NCBI GenBank assembly: GCA_029255685.2
Contig: CM055318.2
Coordinates: 29,376,001 to 29,440,000, forward strand
Source of the DNA: Silene conica
Taxonomy: Eukaryota > Streptophyta > Magnoliopsida > Caryophyllales > Caryophyllaceae
DNA length: 64,000 nt
Reading direction: 5' to 3'
Part shown: positions 11,401-21,130 of the stretch, in pieces
How the letters are laid out: the number at the start of each line of letters is the position of its first letter
How positions within the stretch are numbered: the first letter of the stretch is position 1
Notes under the pieces: generated by a model
Databases searched by the model: none
Told to the model about the DNA's origin: nothing
What the model saw: only the letters and a program-made list of their open reading frames with translations
Position numbers and translations under genes: made by a program

Positions 11401-12441
11401 GAACCATGTCTCTATATCAAGTCGAGTGGGAGCAAGATTGTATTCCTAGTACTGTATGTCGATGACATACTCTTGATTGGGAATGACATACCTCTCTTAT
11501 CTTCGGTTAAAGCATGGTTGAAAAACCACTTCCAGATGAAAGATCTGGGAGAGGCACAAAGAATTTTGGGCATCCGTATCTACAGGGATAGATCACGACG
11601 GATGTTGTCTCTCAGTCAGGAGTCTTATATAGATAAGATTCTAGAGAGATTCAGCATGACGAACTCCAAGAAGGGGTTCCTTCCTATGACTCCTGGGCTT
11701 CACTTGAGCAAGACCCAAGAAGCTAAGTCATTGGAAGAGAAAGAGCGCATGAGTCGGATTCCTTATGCTTCGGCAATAGGATCGATCATGTATGCCATGA
11801 TATGCACACGTCCAGACGTTGCATATGCATTGAGTATGACTAGTCGATTCCAAGCTCATCCAGGTGAACAACACTGGATGGCCGTGAAAAACATTCTTAA
11901 GTACCTACGGAGGACTAAAGATTGGGGATTGACTTATGGAGGCGACTCAACGCTCTGCGCCACGGGTTACGCAGATGCTAGCTTCCAAACGGATCGAGAT
12001 GACTCGAAATCTCAATCTGGATTCGTTTTTACTCTTAATGGTGCTGCTGTCAGCTGGAAAAGTTCTAAACAGAGTGTTACAGCAGATTCTACGACTGAGT
12101 CCGAGTACTATGCCGCCTCGGAAGCAGCTAAGGAAGCAATATGGATGCGTCAATTCTTACAAGGACTATCAGTAGTGCCTAGTTCGAATGACCCAATCAC
12201 CGTTTATTGTGATAATAAAGGTGCCATCTTCCAAGCTAAGGAGCATAAGTCTAGCAACAAGGCTAGGCATGTACAACGGAAAGCTCATCTAATCAGAGAT
12301 TACGTGGAGCAAAAGGAGATTTTCATTGATAAGATCGCTACGGATGACAACATAGCTGATCCTCTCACAAAAGCATTACCACGTGATAAGCATGAAGGGC
12401 ACATTCATTCCATGGGAATTGGATGTGTTCCTAAGTTGTAG
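8410..12441 (+). CDS. Copia 1 gag-pol polyprotein (fossil element, single open frame)
   Basis: A 1343-codon frame in copia order. Gag occupies about residues 1-270. A CCHC knuckle CHHCHKTGHWRRSC lies near 279. The aspartic protease has WVLDTGCGSHLC near 330. The integrase HHCC zinc site (LWHCRMGHIN...CESCLIGKM) starts near 463; its core has HTDVCGPM near 525, RSDRGGEYL near 588 and GVSERRNR near 622. Reverse transcriptase has [11 protein letters not shown] near 1015. RNase H has SESEYY-like [17 protein letters not shown] near 1226 and VYCDNKGAIFQAKEHKS near 1265. The integrase-before-RT order identifies Ty1-copia. The start ATG follows a long leader and opens with a normal copia gag N-terminus. 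Nothing suggests it is broken. Clade is left open (Tork/Angela-like is a guess). Confidence 0.9.
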   Translation: MAGEDPMPSAKLARESWLKAFMDSMNQSTRLRNDGSNFSDWEAALRNAAIADGKLKYLTEPIPPHPGTGARANEVRAHSDFVMEAGAIKNVLIYAMESNLQRRFITHGANKIFTTLTNEFLKAPRIVSYEHTCRFFEAKLQKGQAVSPHILHMIENIEKLEALNCKISENIIVDRMLHSLHDGFALFRANYYMNDMKKTPHELHSFLVQTEKDLKLSGSVKQDVLMISSKGKGKGKAKAQGDLTVGKPKFKKSGFTKSGPGESSNSQGKTKSKDTSMECHHCHKTGHWRRSCPVYREDIKAGRVTPVGMSSSSFIHMIEINHASCGTWVLDTGCGSHLCNHVQGLRNQEPLIKGEVDLRVGNGARVAAVSKGTYVIQLPSGFELFLYNCYYVPSLSKNIISVSALDKLGFSFVIENNSCIFSLHNMIYGKAVSMNGIYVLDQTTEILHVNNKRLKVGDKDQTYLWHCRMGHINEKRVKQLIQNGAISPFDFESYGTCESCLIGKMTRISFKGVGMRAADLLGLIHTDVCGPMSINAREGYRYFITFTDDLSRYGYVYLMKHKSESFDKFKEYQNRVQNQLGRKIKALRSDRGGEYLSHEFDQHLKDCGIVLQLTPPGTPQLNGVSERRNRTLLDMVRSMMSHTVVPDSLWGYALLSAALILNRSPSKAVDKSPYELWKGTVPNLSFIRVWGCEAYVKWRHEDKLGPRSVKAYFIGYPKGTFGHYFYSPTEQRVFFAASATFLEKEFLENKSSNRTFDLSEVQEPTTEQPLEETVPSTEAAVDIPEEPRRSGRVSIPPDKYIGMVEEHDMDDVLLLEGNEPTTYKGAMTSSDSKLWLEAMQSEMDSMYENNVWDLVDIPAKVRPLQCKWLYKIKHAVEGQQDIHKARLVAKGFTQVPGLHYDEIFAPVVMLRSIRIILAIAAFHDYEIWQMDVKTAFLNGYLEEELYMVQPEGFIDPAHPKKVCKLKRCIYGLKQASRSWNHRFDQVIKENGFIRSVEEPCLYIKSSGSKIVFLVLYVDDILLIGNDIPLLSSVKAWLKNHFQMKDLGEAQRILGIRIYRDRSRRMLSLSQESYIDKILERFSMTNSKKGFLPMTPGLHLSKTQEAKSLEEKERMSRIPYASAIGSIMYAMICTRPDVAYALSMTSRFQAHPGEQHWMAVKNILKYLRRTKDWGLTYGGDSTLCATGYADASFQTDRDDSKSQSGFVFTLNGAAVSWKSSKQSVTADSTTESEYYAASEAAKEAIWMRQFLQGLSVVPSSNDPITVYCDNKGAIFQAKEHKSSNKARHVQRKAHLIRDYVEQKEIFIDKIATDDNIADPLTKALPRDKHEGHIHSMGIGCVPKL

Positions 12442-13303
12442 TACTCTTTTATGAATTCATGTAATAATTCATTTTCTCGTGTACTCTATTCAACCTTATT
12501 GTTATGATATAAAATGTTTTGATTTTCATGTGGAATTGTACGCCAATTTTGAACACCACAAAGTAAACTGATTAACATTACATCGTTTTGGTCCTTGATT
12601 ACCCACTTGAGCTGATAACTCAGGTAATCATTTTGTGACGTTGGTTGATGGTGGGTTCAACGAGCCATAAGTCACGTGGATGACTGACCAATCACAAAGG
12701 CGAGTTATACGGATATCTCGTAGGACACCCCGTGACAACGTTATGGAGTCCTAAATGTTTTATAACATTGGGTGTCTGGTCGTGGATAGGACCTCCATAG
12801 TGTTCCTTAGAGTCGAGTCTTTTGACCTTCAACTGTCTCTTGAGATTAAGACAGATTTTGGGTAACTTTGGTTTCTTTCCCACGGTCACCGTAACAGGGG
12901 CCAAGAGGATTTTTTCTGGGTTATTTCATGCTGGGCGATATCGGCAGGATTCGAGTTGAGGGAAATATCCAAACCCTTATCAGGATTTTATCATTTCTCA
13001 GGGCCACTCGAGGAGTAGTAACTGAAATGCATGGCCATGCTCGAATACAGATTCGTTTTATCAGTTAAGTTACTCTCTAGTCGGGGAAACCACTCTTGAT
13101 ACAGATCGCTTGTGAGATACGACCTTTGCGAATGCGGATTTGCAAATTGTCTTACATTGAGTGGGAGAAATTTTAAAAGGATATGAGATTCGGTTATCGC
13201 ACCTACACTTGTACGGACAAGTGGGAGTTTGTTGGAGCTTGTGTCCTCCACATGTAGTGTGATAACGTCATTGCACATACCCTTGTACGGACAAGTGGGA
13301 GAT
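12442..13303 (+). other. Copia 1 3' untranslated region with a duplicated pre-LTR motif
   Basis: Non-coding sequence between the polyprotein stop and the 3' LTR. The motif cttgtacggacaagtggga occurs twice, at about 13209 and 13283. The first copy is followed by ttgttggagcttgtgtcctcc, which looks like an LTR start of the sister copia family. The second copy is the true boundary of the 3' LTR. No gene is seen. Confidence 0.6.
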
Positions 13304-14304
13304 TGTTGGGGCTGGTGTCCTTGACAATTAAGTACAATGACTTATTAAATCTCTTTAAGGATCACAAGGGCATACTTTTGTATTATTACCAGTTGATCCA
13401 CGTTTATCAATAACGGTTGGCTTGCTAGATAAGTTTGACGTTATTGTCATACGGATGGCGGTGATCAACTGGTCCCTATACGTCACACCTATAGGACACG
13501 TTTGAGAGATGTGAAGGTATGAAAATACAATCACATTTATGCCGGATATGACTAAACAGTTAGTCAGAGGTATTGACTATTAAATTAGTCAATAAGATGT
13601 TGAGATTATTATTTAATACGGATTAAATAATTTTAGCTAATACGGATTGCATGATTAATTCGTAAAATTAAATATAAACGGTTATATTTAATTAAATATT
13701 GTATTCGCGTATTAATATAAACAGTTATATTAATTTGGGTAATTATACAATATCGTAATTTTATCAGAATATTATTATTACATCGACTGCATTAATATCT
13801 GATAACATGCATACGATTTATAAACAAAACCCGCGAATAAAGTTTAGCTAAATGGGTCGAATCACAAATTAGAATAAGGTAAGAGTGGAAAGCCCACTCC
13901 TACCCTATTGGAAATTTCGGCCAAAAGAGCTACATAAGGAGGAGGACTCTCCTTATGTCAGGGACTCTTGTTTCACTGTTTAAACAAATCTCAAGGAAAA
14001 ATTAGGGTTTTGAGAGCTTTCTTCTCCCAAAACCTCAGATCTCACATCTAAAACCTAAATAGCTCTCCCAATATTGCAAGGCAGTTGGAGAGGATTTCTA
14101 GCACACGCGGCCACGTCTCATTCTAAGTCTTGGGTGCAAGTTATAGGAGGGAATTTGTGTTAATTCCTGTTCTTAGGCCTTTCGCACAAGGACTAAAGGT
14201 TGATTTCTTTTTCATGCTTTTTATTAACTTATGACTATAATCACAATTGTATGTTTCATTATAATCCTGCAAGTTTGGGGCGAATACATGCTTTATTCCT
14301 CACA
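13304..14304 (+). repeat. Copia 1 3' LTR
   Basis: A 1001-bp LTR, TGTTGGGG...CTCACA, nearly identical to the flanks of the interrupted 5' LTR (2725-2985 and 6086-6756). It is followed directly by the target duplication CCCGG. It is the reference for recognising the foreign CACTA segment in the 5' LTR. Confidence 0.9.
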
Positions 14305-15411
14305 CCCGGAGTGCAGATGTTTGATGCTAGAACATGCCTTAAGCTGGCCTCTGAGTTTAGTATCTTGTGATGTAGTGAAGGGACATGCCTTAAGCTGGCC
14401 TCTGAGTGCTTTACTTTTGGATGCTAGTCTATGCCTTATGTTGGCCGCTGAGTCTAGTGTCTTGCTGATTGGCAGGTCCATGCCTTAAGCTGGCCTCTGA
14501 GTCCTTGCTTGCTGAATGTTTTGGTGTTTAGGTTATGTCTTAAGCTGACCGCTGAACCTTTTCACTTGCTGAATGTTTTAGTAATTAGGTTATGTCTTAA
14601 GTTGACCGCTGAACCTTCTTACTTGCTGAATGTTTTGGTATATAGGTTATGTCTTAAGCTGACCGCTGAACCTTATACTTGCTGAATTTATCTGCTTGCC
14701 TAGTGTTGGTACAGTGTCAGATATAGATGTGTTTACTGATGTTTCAGATGCTGTTGTTGAGGAGTCTTATTTTTGACTTTAGTATTGTTCATCCAAGGCA
14801 TTGGATGACTCTTTGATCGGTTTCATAAATAGTTGGACTGAAAGACCCCCCGACTGGGTAACCAGTAGGGAAACCGGCTCTCCTTCCTAACGGTTTATGA
14901 AGTTGGGTTGAGAGCTATGCATTAGTATCGCATGATAGTATGAGATTAGTTGATGAGATGTTTATGCTTCACATGTTTATATATGCTGGAGTATTCTGTA
15001 TTGCTTTATGTGTTACGTGTTGTCACAAAAGGTGGCTAGGAGAACTCTAGTCATTCCCCACTGATTGTGGCGTACATGTTTTCATGTATGTAGGTACATG
15101 CAGGTTGGATCGGGGTTCACACGAGAGCTAGCGAGTGATGATCCTTTCATCATATGACATACACGTTTACCGATTAGCTAGACTCTTAGTTTCTTTTGAT
15201 ACAGTTTTGTTGGTGCCTGTAGGGATGTTCCATCCCAGGCTTGTTTTTATATTTTCGTTCGTACTTAGAACTGTTACTTATCTATTTCAGTTTCAGTTTC
15301 CGTTTCAGTTTAATTCTTCTCGCATGTTGTTTATCTTTAAAAAGTTTTAATCCCGCTGCATTTTTAGTACTTTTGTATGTTTATATTTCCGCTTTCGCGA
15401 GGGGTTTTACA
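14305..15411 (+). repeat. Gypsy 5' LTR, right portion
   Basis: Continuation of the 5' LTR after the copia insertion. It matches 20697-21861 of the 3' LTR and ends in ggggttttaca, immediately followed by the tRNA-Met-type primer-binding site at 15415. It holds the remaining CTTAAG-loop hairpins (14320-14690) and a second copy of the variable-stem element (14841-14885). The CCCGG at 14305-14309 is the right-hand copia target duplication. Confidence 0.85.
14320..14690. repeat. CTTAAG-loop hairpin array, remaining units (gypsy 5' LTR, right)
   Basis: Seven further units, about 53-56 bp apart. The later ones have the variant core ATGTCTTAAGCTGACCGCTG with arms aggtt/aacct. Compared with the earlier core, GCC/GGC has become GTC/GAC, which keeps the inner pairing on either side of the seven-base TTAAGCT loop. 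Confidence 0.82.
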
Positions 15412-15582
15412 GTTGGTATCAGAGCATTATTGCTCCCGACGCACTCATGTGACCCCGAACCTTAACTTGACCAAATAAACAAATAATGAATGAGAGATGG
15501 GGTAGATCTAAGGATTTATATTGTAGTCTGTTTGTGCCTTGTTAGGAATACGTCTAACGGTTTACTCTCTTACGATTGAAGA

Positions 15583-16961
15583 ATGACAGAGCCAACCAAT
15601 GATGAGAATGCTGAGACGCAAGCCCTCATTCAAACTCTTCAGGATTGCATAGCTAGGTCGTCTATGCCTTCTTCTTCTTTTCAAACCTCGGGGAGTAACC
15701 AACCTAGAGGATTGGCTTGGATTATCACCCAGATGTGGAGGAATGCAGCTAAGACATTCGACGGAGAGACCAGTGCTGCGACCCTCACCGCTTGGTTCTT
15801 TGACATGGAAAGGAATTTCATGATTTATGGTGTTCGTTCTGAGGACCAGACCCAAGTAGCATCACAGTTCTTAGTTCGTGAGGCTAGGAGTTGGTGGTTG
15901 ACGATCAGTGCTCCTGCTACTCGTGACCCTACTTTCACTTGGAGTCGTTTCAAAACTCTTCTTGGCATGAGGTTTTACCATAGGGACACCCGCCAAGATA
16001 AGATGACCGAGTTCATGAACCTTCGCCAAGGAACCCTTTCTGTTCAAGCCTTCACCAATCGATTTGAGGAGCTAATCCACTTTGTCCCACAGCTAGTTGA
16101 GAGAGAGGAAGACAAAGCCTATCTGTTTCGGAGCAAACTTAATGCTGAGACTAGGAGTGTAGCCAGTGGTGACCCGACTTCTTACTTCCAGAGTTACTAC
16201 GGTGTCTTGCGAGCGGAGGACCCTTACCAGATCTATTGTGAAGGATCTAGAGCCTTCTTTCCTCCTCCACCGCCTTTACATAGATGCCGAAGCGGGAGAC
16301 TTCTTAGAAGAGGAAGTGTTCCCAGAAAAACAAGAAGTCCCAGAGAGTTAAGACTTCCCAAATCCGGAGCATGAGCCTCCCATTGGACGTTCCCTTTAAG
16401 TGCTTCAAGTGCCACCAGGATCTTCACCTTGGACTTGACTGCCATGGCAACCCGCATCAATGCTTCACCAGCGAGGGATTTGGACATCGCTCTTTCGAGT
16501 GCCGCGTAGGGAATGGCGCCATCAACCGAACTATCACTATTGACCCTGAGACTTCCCGGGATCGAGACATGAAACCCTCGACAGAAGCACCCCTGAGATG
16601 TTTCAAGTGTCGCAAAACCCTTTATCCCGGAGCTGACTGTCACGGTAACTCTCATCTTTGCCATGCCTGCAAGAAGCCCGTGCATCGCTTCTTCGAGTGC
16701 CCCGAGAGGAATACCGCTGTTGATAGAGCTGTTACTACTGACGTAGAGGCTGAGACCAGTGGAGCCAGAGCTGTTCAGGACCAAGCTGAGACTGGAGTTC
16801 ATCTTGACCCACCTACTGGTATGTTCATGCCTACTGTCTTATTTATGGTTGATATGCTTGTAACCGTTAAGATCTTAATCTCCTCCCTTAGATTCCTGTT
16901 AATCTTCTTTGGAATCTGTCTTCATCTCCTTTTTACTCAACCTGATAACTTGCTTCCCTGA
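15583..16961 (+). other. Gypsy gag-like coding region with duplicated zinc-knuckle block
   Basis: The fossil gag region of the gypsy element. The first frame (15583-16374) begins MTEPTNDENAETQALIQ and contains a retrotransposon-gag signature (TAWFFDMERNF, ARSWWLTIS, FKTLLGMRFY, FMNLRQGTLSVQAFTNRFEEL, about residues 65-165). The distal part (16371-16961) shows two related cysteine/histidine blocks (FKCFKCHQDLHLGLDCHGN and RCFKCRKTLYPGADCHGN), each followed by HxC...H...EC, which suggests a tandem duplication of a double zinc knuckle. The coding part is split over more than one frame and looks broken. Gag proteins of this family assemble the intracellular particle and bind element RNA. Confidence 0.75.
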
Positions 16962-18830
16962 AACACCTTGTGCGGTAACCTACCATAGATGAACTTGGAA
17001 ACCTCTTGGAATTAACTGTAGACCGTGATTTGGAGAGTGTTGTTACTTGAGGAGAAACCTAAGGAGCTTGTTGAATACGTGTTGGGTAACCCTAGAGTTG
17101 TTATGTTACTAATTTGAAGAGTAAGTGAAGGATGAGATAATTGTGCTAGGTAGAGTGTTATACCCGGCCTTTAATGGAACTTAGATGCGAGAATCTAGCT
17201 GAGTCATGGATAATCGTGAGTTTGGAATGTTCATTCGAGGATCTCGAGGAACTTAGAGTAAAGTTTAATTTCGAGGAATATGATGAAGGTACTGACGTTG
17301 CCTGATAATTGAATGAGTCAATCTAATGCTATTTGAACTTGAGGAACGAGAGTTGTTAGTAACGGTGTGAGAACATTGGAATTTACAAGAACTTGTAGAA
17401 TTGACTGAGTGGTTGATCTTAAGTTACTTAATGGATCCTAGCATTTATCTAATGAAAGACTTAAAGGAAAATTTAGGATACATCATCAGTTTGGGAATGA
17501 ATGATTTGTTGAGAGATGTAAGTCCAGAAACGCGTGGATTTGAGTATGGTTATTGTGGGCTGATACAAGTCTAGTAGATGTATCACATGAGTTGAGTAGT
17601 CTGAGAGTTTGGTTGAATCGTCATTTGGGAACTATCTGAGATGAGTTATCTCAACTTTTGCGGAATAAATCATTGAAAGGATAATGTTGCTTTAGACTTC
17701 GAGGAACCTTGAGATTCGAATCGTTTTGAGGAACTAGTCATGAGGACCCGTCATAGACGTTCCTGACTTGGAAGTTGTTACCTTAATAAGATCTTGTTTT
17801 GAATGTTCAGTGTGATAATAATTTGGGAATTTAAGATATTGAACCTTGCGAAATAGGTTGCTAGGATCAAACGGTCAGAATTTAAGCTTAGAGGATAGTG
17901 AATACTATATCTTGGGTTTTGAGGATTCATTGTTATGGTGATAGAGTTTCGGTTCAGAGTTTTGGAAACCTCCTTGTTGAGGAATACCCTGTTCGGAGGA
18001 TGAGATGTTAGTAAGAGAGACCGTGAAACCATTGTGAGCATCGAGGTTACGGAAATCGCCCTTCTTGGGATATACCAGAAATCGTTGTAACGATGTTTTG
18101 ATTATGGATTTAGCGGTTAGTGTACCCATGTTTGGCAAAGGTTACCGTCTTCTTTAACCTTCGACTTGATTGTTCCGGTCCTTCAACCCTCCTTTTTGTG
18201 TCCTTACAACTGCGAGGCTTGAAACCCATAATCCTTCGTATCAAAAATAAGCTCTGCGACTGTTTCCGCACTCTCAAACGTCTGTTTTGGAACTTGTTCC
18301 CCAATTGTTGACTTTAAATCCGGTGTCTTTGGAAAAAGCTTAATTGTTTTAAAAAGTTGAAACTGCTTTCTCTTCCGTTAGAAACAACTTTAAATCATTG
18401 TTACAAATTTATCTTTTCAAGAATTCGAGAATAAAGGGTAATTTTGAGGAAAACTTGGTTTAAAGGGCGTAACGTTTTACGATTTTGTCAGGTTTCAGCG
18501 TTGACTGCCACTAGAACTTGTTATTGGAGACGTCTGATAACCCATGCAGTGCTTGTCAACACCGAATCAACCTAATTTTGAACTGTATTTGAACAAAATT
18601 TTGGGACTTGCCTCAGATTTGGAATGTCGGACTCTTGAATACGTAACGAGAATCCCAACGTCCATTGACAAGACTTGTGACTTGAAACCTTTTTGTTTCT
18701 TGAAACCTTTTTGCAAGATAGAGTTTTGGGTTATCATAACCCGCTTGATATATTTTGGAAGTTAGAGTTATTTTTATATTTACTTCTACCTTCGAGTTTC
18801 GAGGACGAAACTTTTTGAAGATTGGGTGAT
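16962..18830 (+). other. Gypsy internal non-coding region
   Basis: About 1.9 kb between the gag region and the 3' LTR with no recognisable pol domain on either strand and only short chance open frames. It ends with the purine-rich stretch before the LTR. The absence of pol supports a non-autonomous, LTR-plus-gag architecture, unless pol was lost by an old deletion. I see nothing else in it. Confidence 0.6.
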
Positions 18831-19785
18831 TGTAACATCCCGCATTTTCGTCAATTATATTTTAAAGGTTTTAATTATTTTACGGGATAAAATAATATTT
18901 TAATATTTAATGTTAAGTTGTTTTAAAATAATTCATAGGATCCGTCTTAAGAACCTTAGGTCCTTAATACGAATACAAACTTGGTAAAGTTAAGTTCACA
19001 TCTTAAATATTCGTTCAAGTATCCTAACCCGTTTCATTTAACACGGAAAGGACAATCCTCCAACCCCTTAAAATCAAGTGTGTCGACATTCTTCATCCTC
19101 AAGAACAAAAAAATAACAGTAAACTCATTCTCACAAAACCTCCATTTATATTCATCCTCTTTTGCTTATTTCTTCACAATCCGTTCATCAAATCAAGGTA
19201 ATAATAACATTTTCGGAATCCTCATCGAATTTGCAAGCCATCTATCACTTTCGTTTTGCATTTCATCAACTTCGAAAATCGGGCTGTTTTGCCTAAACTC
19301 CGTTTCCGGTCCGTAATCTCGGTCTTCGTGCTTGTAGGTGTGAGCTTGAACGACCCGGAAGTTGATAGCTTCGTTGTAGAGGAGGATCTTTAAGCCGGAT
19401 TGCATTTAAGGTGACGATAATGAGAAAACTCGGCCTTATTGTGAATATTAGCACTCGTGATGTTGTTCTTCTTATTGTTTCTGATTTTTGTTAAAGATTG
19501 ATGTTTAATGGACTTAGTATCATGTTTAGGATTTTTCTTATGTGAAGAATTCATGCCTTGTGATGTTGTTATATGTTCTTAAGCTTATTTTCAGTTTTCA
19601 CAAAGTTAAGACGGATACATTGAATTAATCCTTTGAGGATTGTTTTGGAATTTGTTTGCTGTTAGATAGTGGTATTGGATGATTGGAAATGTTGGGTAAA
19701 CTTTACTTGTAGCAATTTTGAAAAATTGGTGTCGATTTTTGGAGTTGTCGAATAGGCTGGAAGTTGCGAAAATCGTATCAGGCTC

Positions 19786-20165
19786 TCTAAGCCGGTCGAC
19801 CGACCGGCCACCGGTCGACCGGCTGGGAGCGTCTTTGTTGTGTTTTGCGAATTCTGAAGGAATTAGGCTTGGGACTGCCTGCCGACCGGCTGGTGGTCTC
19901 TTGTGTTATTTAGCGTTTTGTCGAAGAACAATATTGTAAAGGGAGCCCAGCCGGCAGACCGGCCGCCTGCCAGCCGGCTGGGAGTACATTGGGGTATGGG
20001 TTGCGAGTTTTTGAGAACCTGTGATTGGGTTCCCAGCCGGCCGACCGGCCGCCTGCCGACCGGCTGGGAGTCCCTTCCTGTGTGTTGTTTTTATCAAAGA
20101 AAGGAAGGCTGAGAGGATCACCAGCCGGCCGACCGGCTGCCTGCCGACCGGCTGGGGATCCCTGT
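19786..20165. repeat. GC-rich hairpin array in the gypsy 3' LTR
   Basis: Same architecture as 1821-2190 with unit-length differences: the first unit is longer (gccggtcgaccgaccggcc), the second shorter, and the last longer. This shows units lose or gain internal cores while both flanking arms are kept. Confidence 0.78.
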
Positions 20166-20449
20166 AGGCTGTTTGTTTTGTAATTCGCGTATAACTTTTA
20201 AACGGTTGATCGGTTTTGATTGAAACTCGTTTTGTGTACCTTTGATATGTGTTTGAGGTCCCCGGAGGATGGGCGACACTATATTGGGTTCGGGAATGGA
20301 GAGAGAATAGAGACCCCCCCGGTCGGGCAACCGAAAGGGAAACCGGTTCTCCCTCAACTTAGTTCCCGGGGTCAATTAAGTGTTGGTTAGAAGTTAAGAA
20401 AAGTAGAACTATAGATTAGTTCGTAGACTTGGATGATATTGTATTGATG

Positions 20450-21130
20450 CGTATTAAGTTATGCCTTAAGCTGGCCTCTGAACTTAATACGTGAGATGTT
20501 TGTCATATATGGGGATATGCCTTAAGCTGGCCTCTGAGCCCTATATGTGTATGTTTGTCGTGTCTGGGACATGCCTTAAGCTGGCCTCTGAGTCCAGACA
20601 TGTTTGTGGTGATCGCGTTGGAACATGCCTTAAGTTGGCCTCTGAGTCTGACGAGTAGAGCAGCTGCACAACGGGGCATTTAGGTCGTAACACCTCACCC
20701 GGAGTGCAGATGTTTGATGCTAGAACATGCCTTAAGCTGGCCTCTCAGTTTAGTATCTTGTGATGTACCGAAGGGACATGCCTTAAGCTGGCCTCTAAGT
20801 CCTTTACTTTTGGATGCTAGTCTATGCCTTAAGTTGGCCGCTGAGTCTAGTGTCTTGCTGATGGGCAGGTCCATGCCTTAAGCTGGCCTCTGAGTCCTTG
20901 CTTGCTGAATGTTTTGGTGTTTAGGTTATGTCTTAAGCTGACCGCTGAACCTTTTCACTTGCTGAATGTTTTGGTAATTAGGTTATGTCTTAAGTTGACC
21001 GCTGAACCTTCTTACTTACTGAATGTTTTGGTAATTAGGTTATGTCTTAAGTTGACCGTTGAACCTTCTTACTTGCTGAATGTTTTGGTATATAGGTTAT
21101 GTCTTAAGCTGACCGCTGAACCTTATACTT
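20450..21130. repeat. CTTAAG-loop hairpin array, full (gypsy 3' LTR)
   Basis: The uninterrupted array, about twelve units at roughly 54-bp spacing. It includes one more aggtt-type unit than the 5' LTR. Arms vary, cores are conserved. This is the clearest copy for structure analysis. Confidence 0.83.

Larger units (their letters stand above)
2725..14304 (+). mobile_element. Ty1-copia element 1, looks whole, carrying a nested CACTA
   Basis: A copia-type LTR retrotransposon fossil inserted in the gypsy 5' LTR, flanked by CCCGG (2720-2724 and 14305-14309). The LTRs start TGTTGGGGC and end CACA; the 3' LTR is 13304-14304 (1001 bp). The 5' LTR spans 2725-6756 because it contains the remains of a CACTA element (2986-6085). 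A primer-binding site (agtggtatcagag, from 6757) follows the 5' LTR. A purine-rich acaagtgggaga tract precedes the 3' LTR. One long frame (8410-12441) covers gag to RNase H. The LTRs differ at only a handful of positions outside the insertion, so it is young. Apart from the nested CACTA it looks whole. Confidence 0.92.

Noticed and set aside
15135-15465. 71- and 74-codon frames near the end of the gypsy LTR, repeated at 21585-21800
   Set aside because: Located in the LTR terminus, hydrophobic by T-richness only, with no conserved start across the third LTR copy.
16233-16802. 189-codon minus-strand open frame
   Set aside because: It lies antisense to the gag region and mirrors its codon pattern; no domain recognised.
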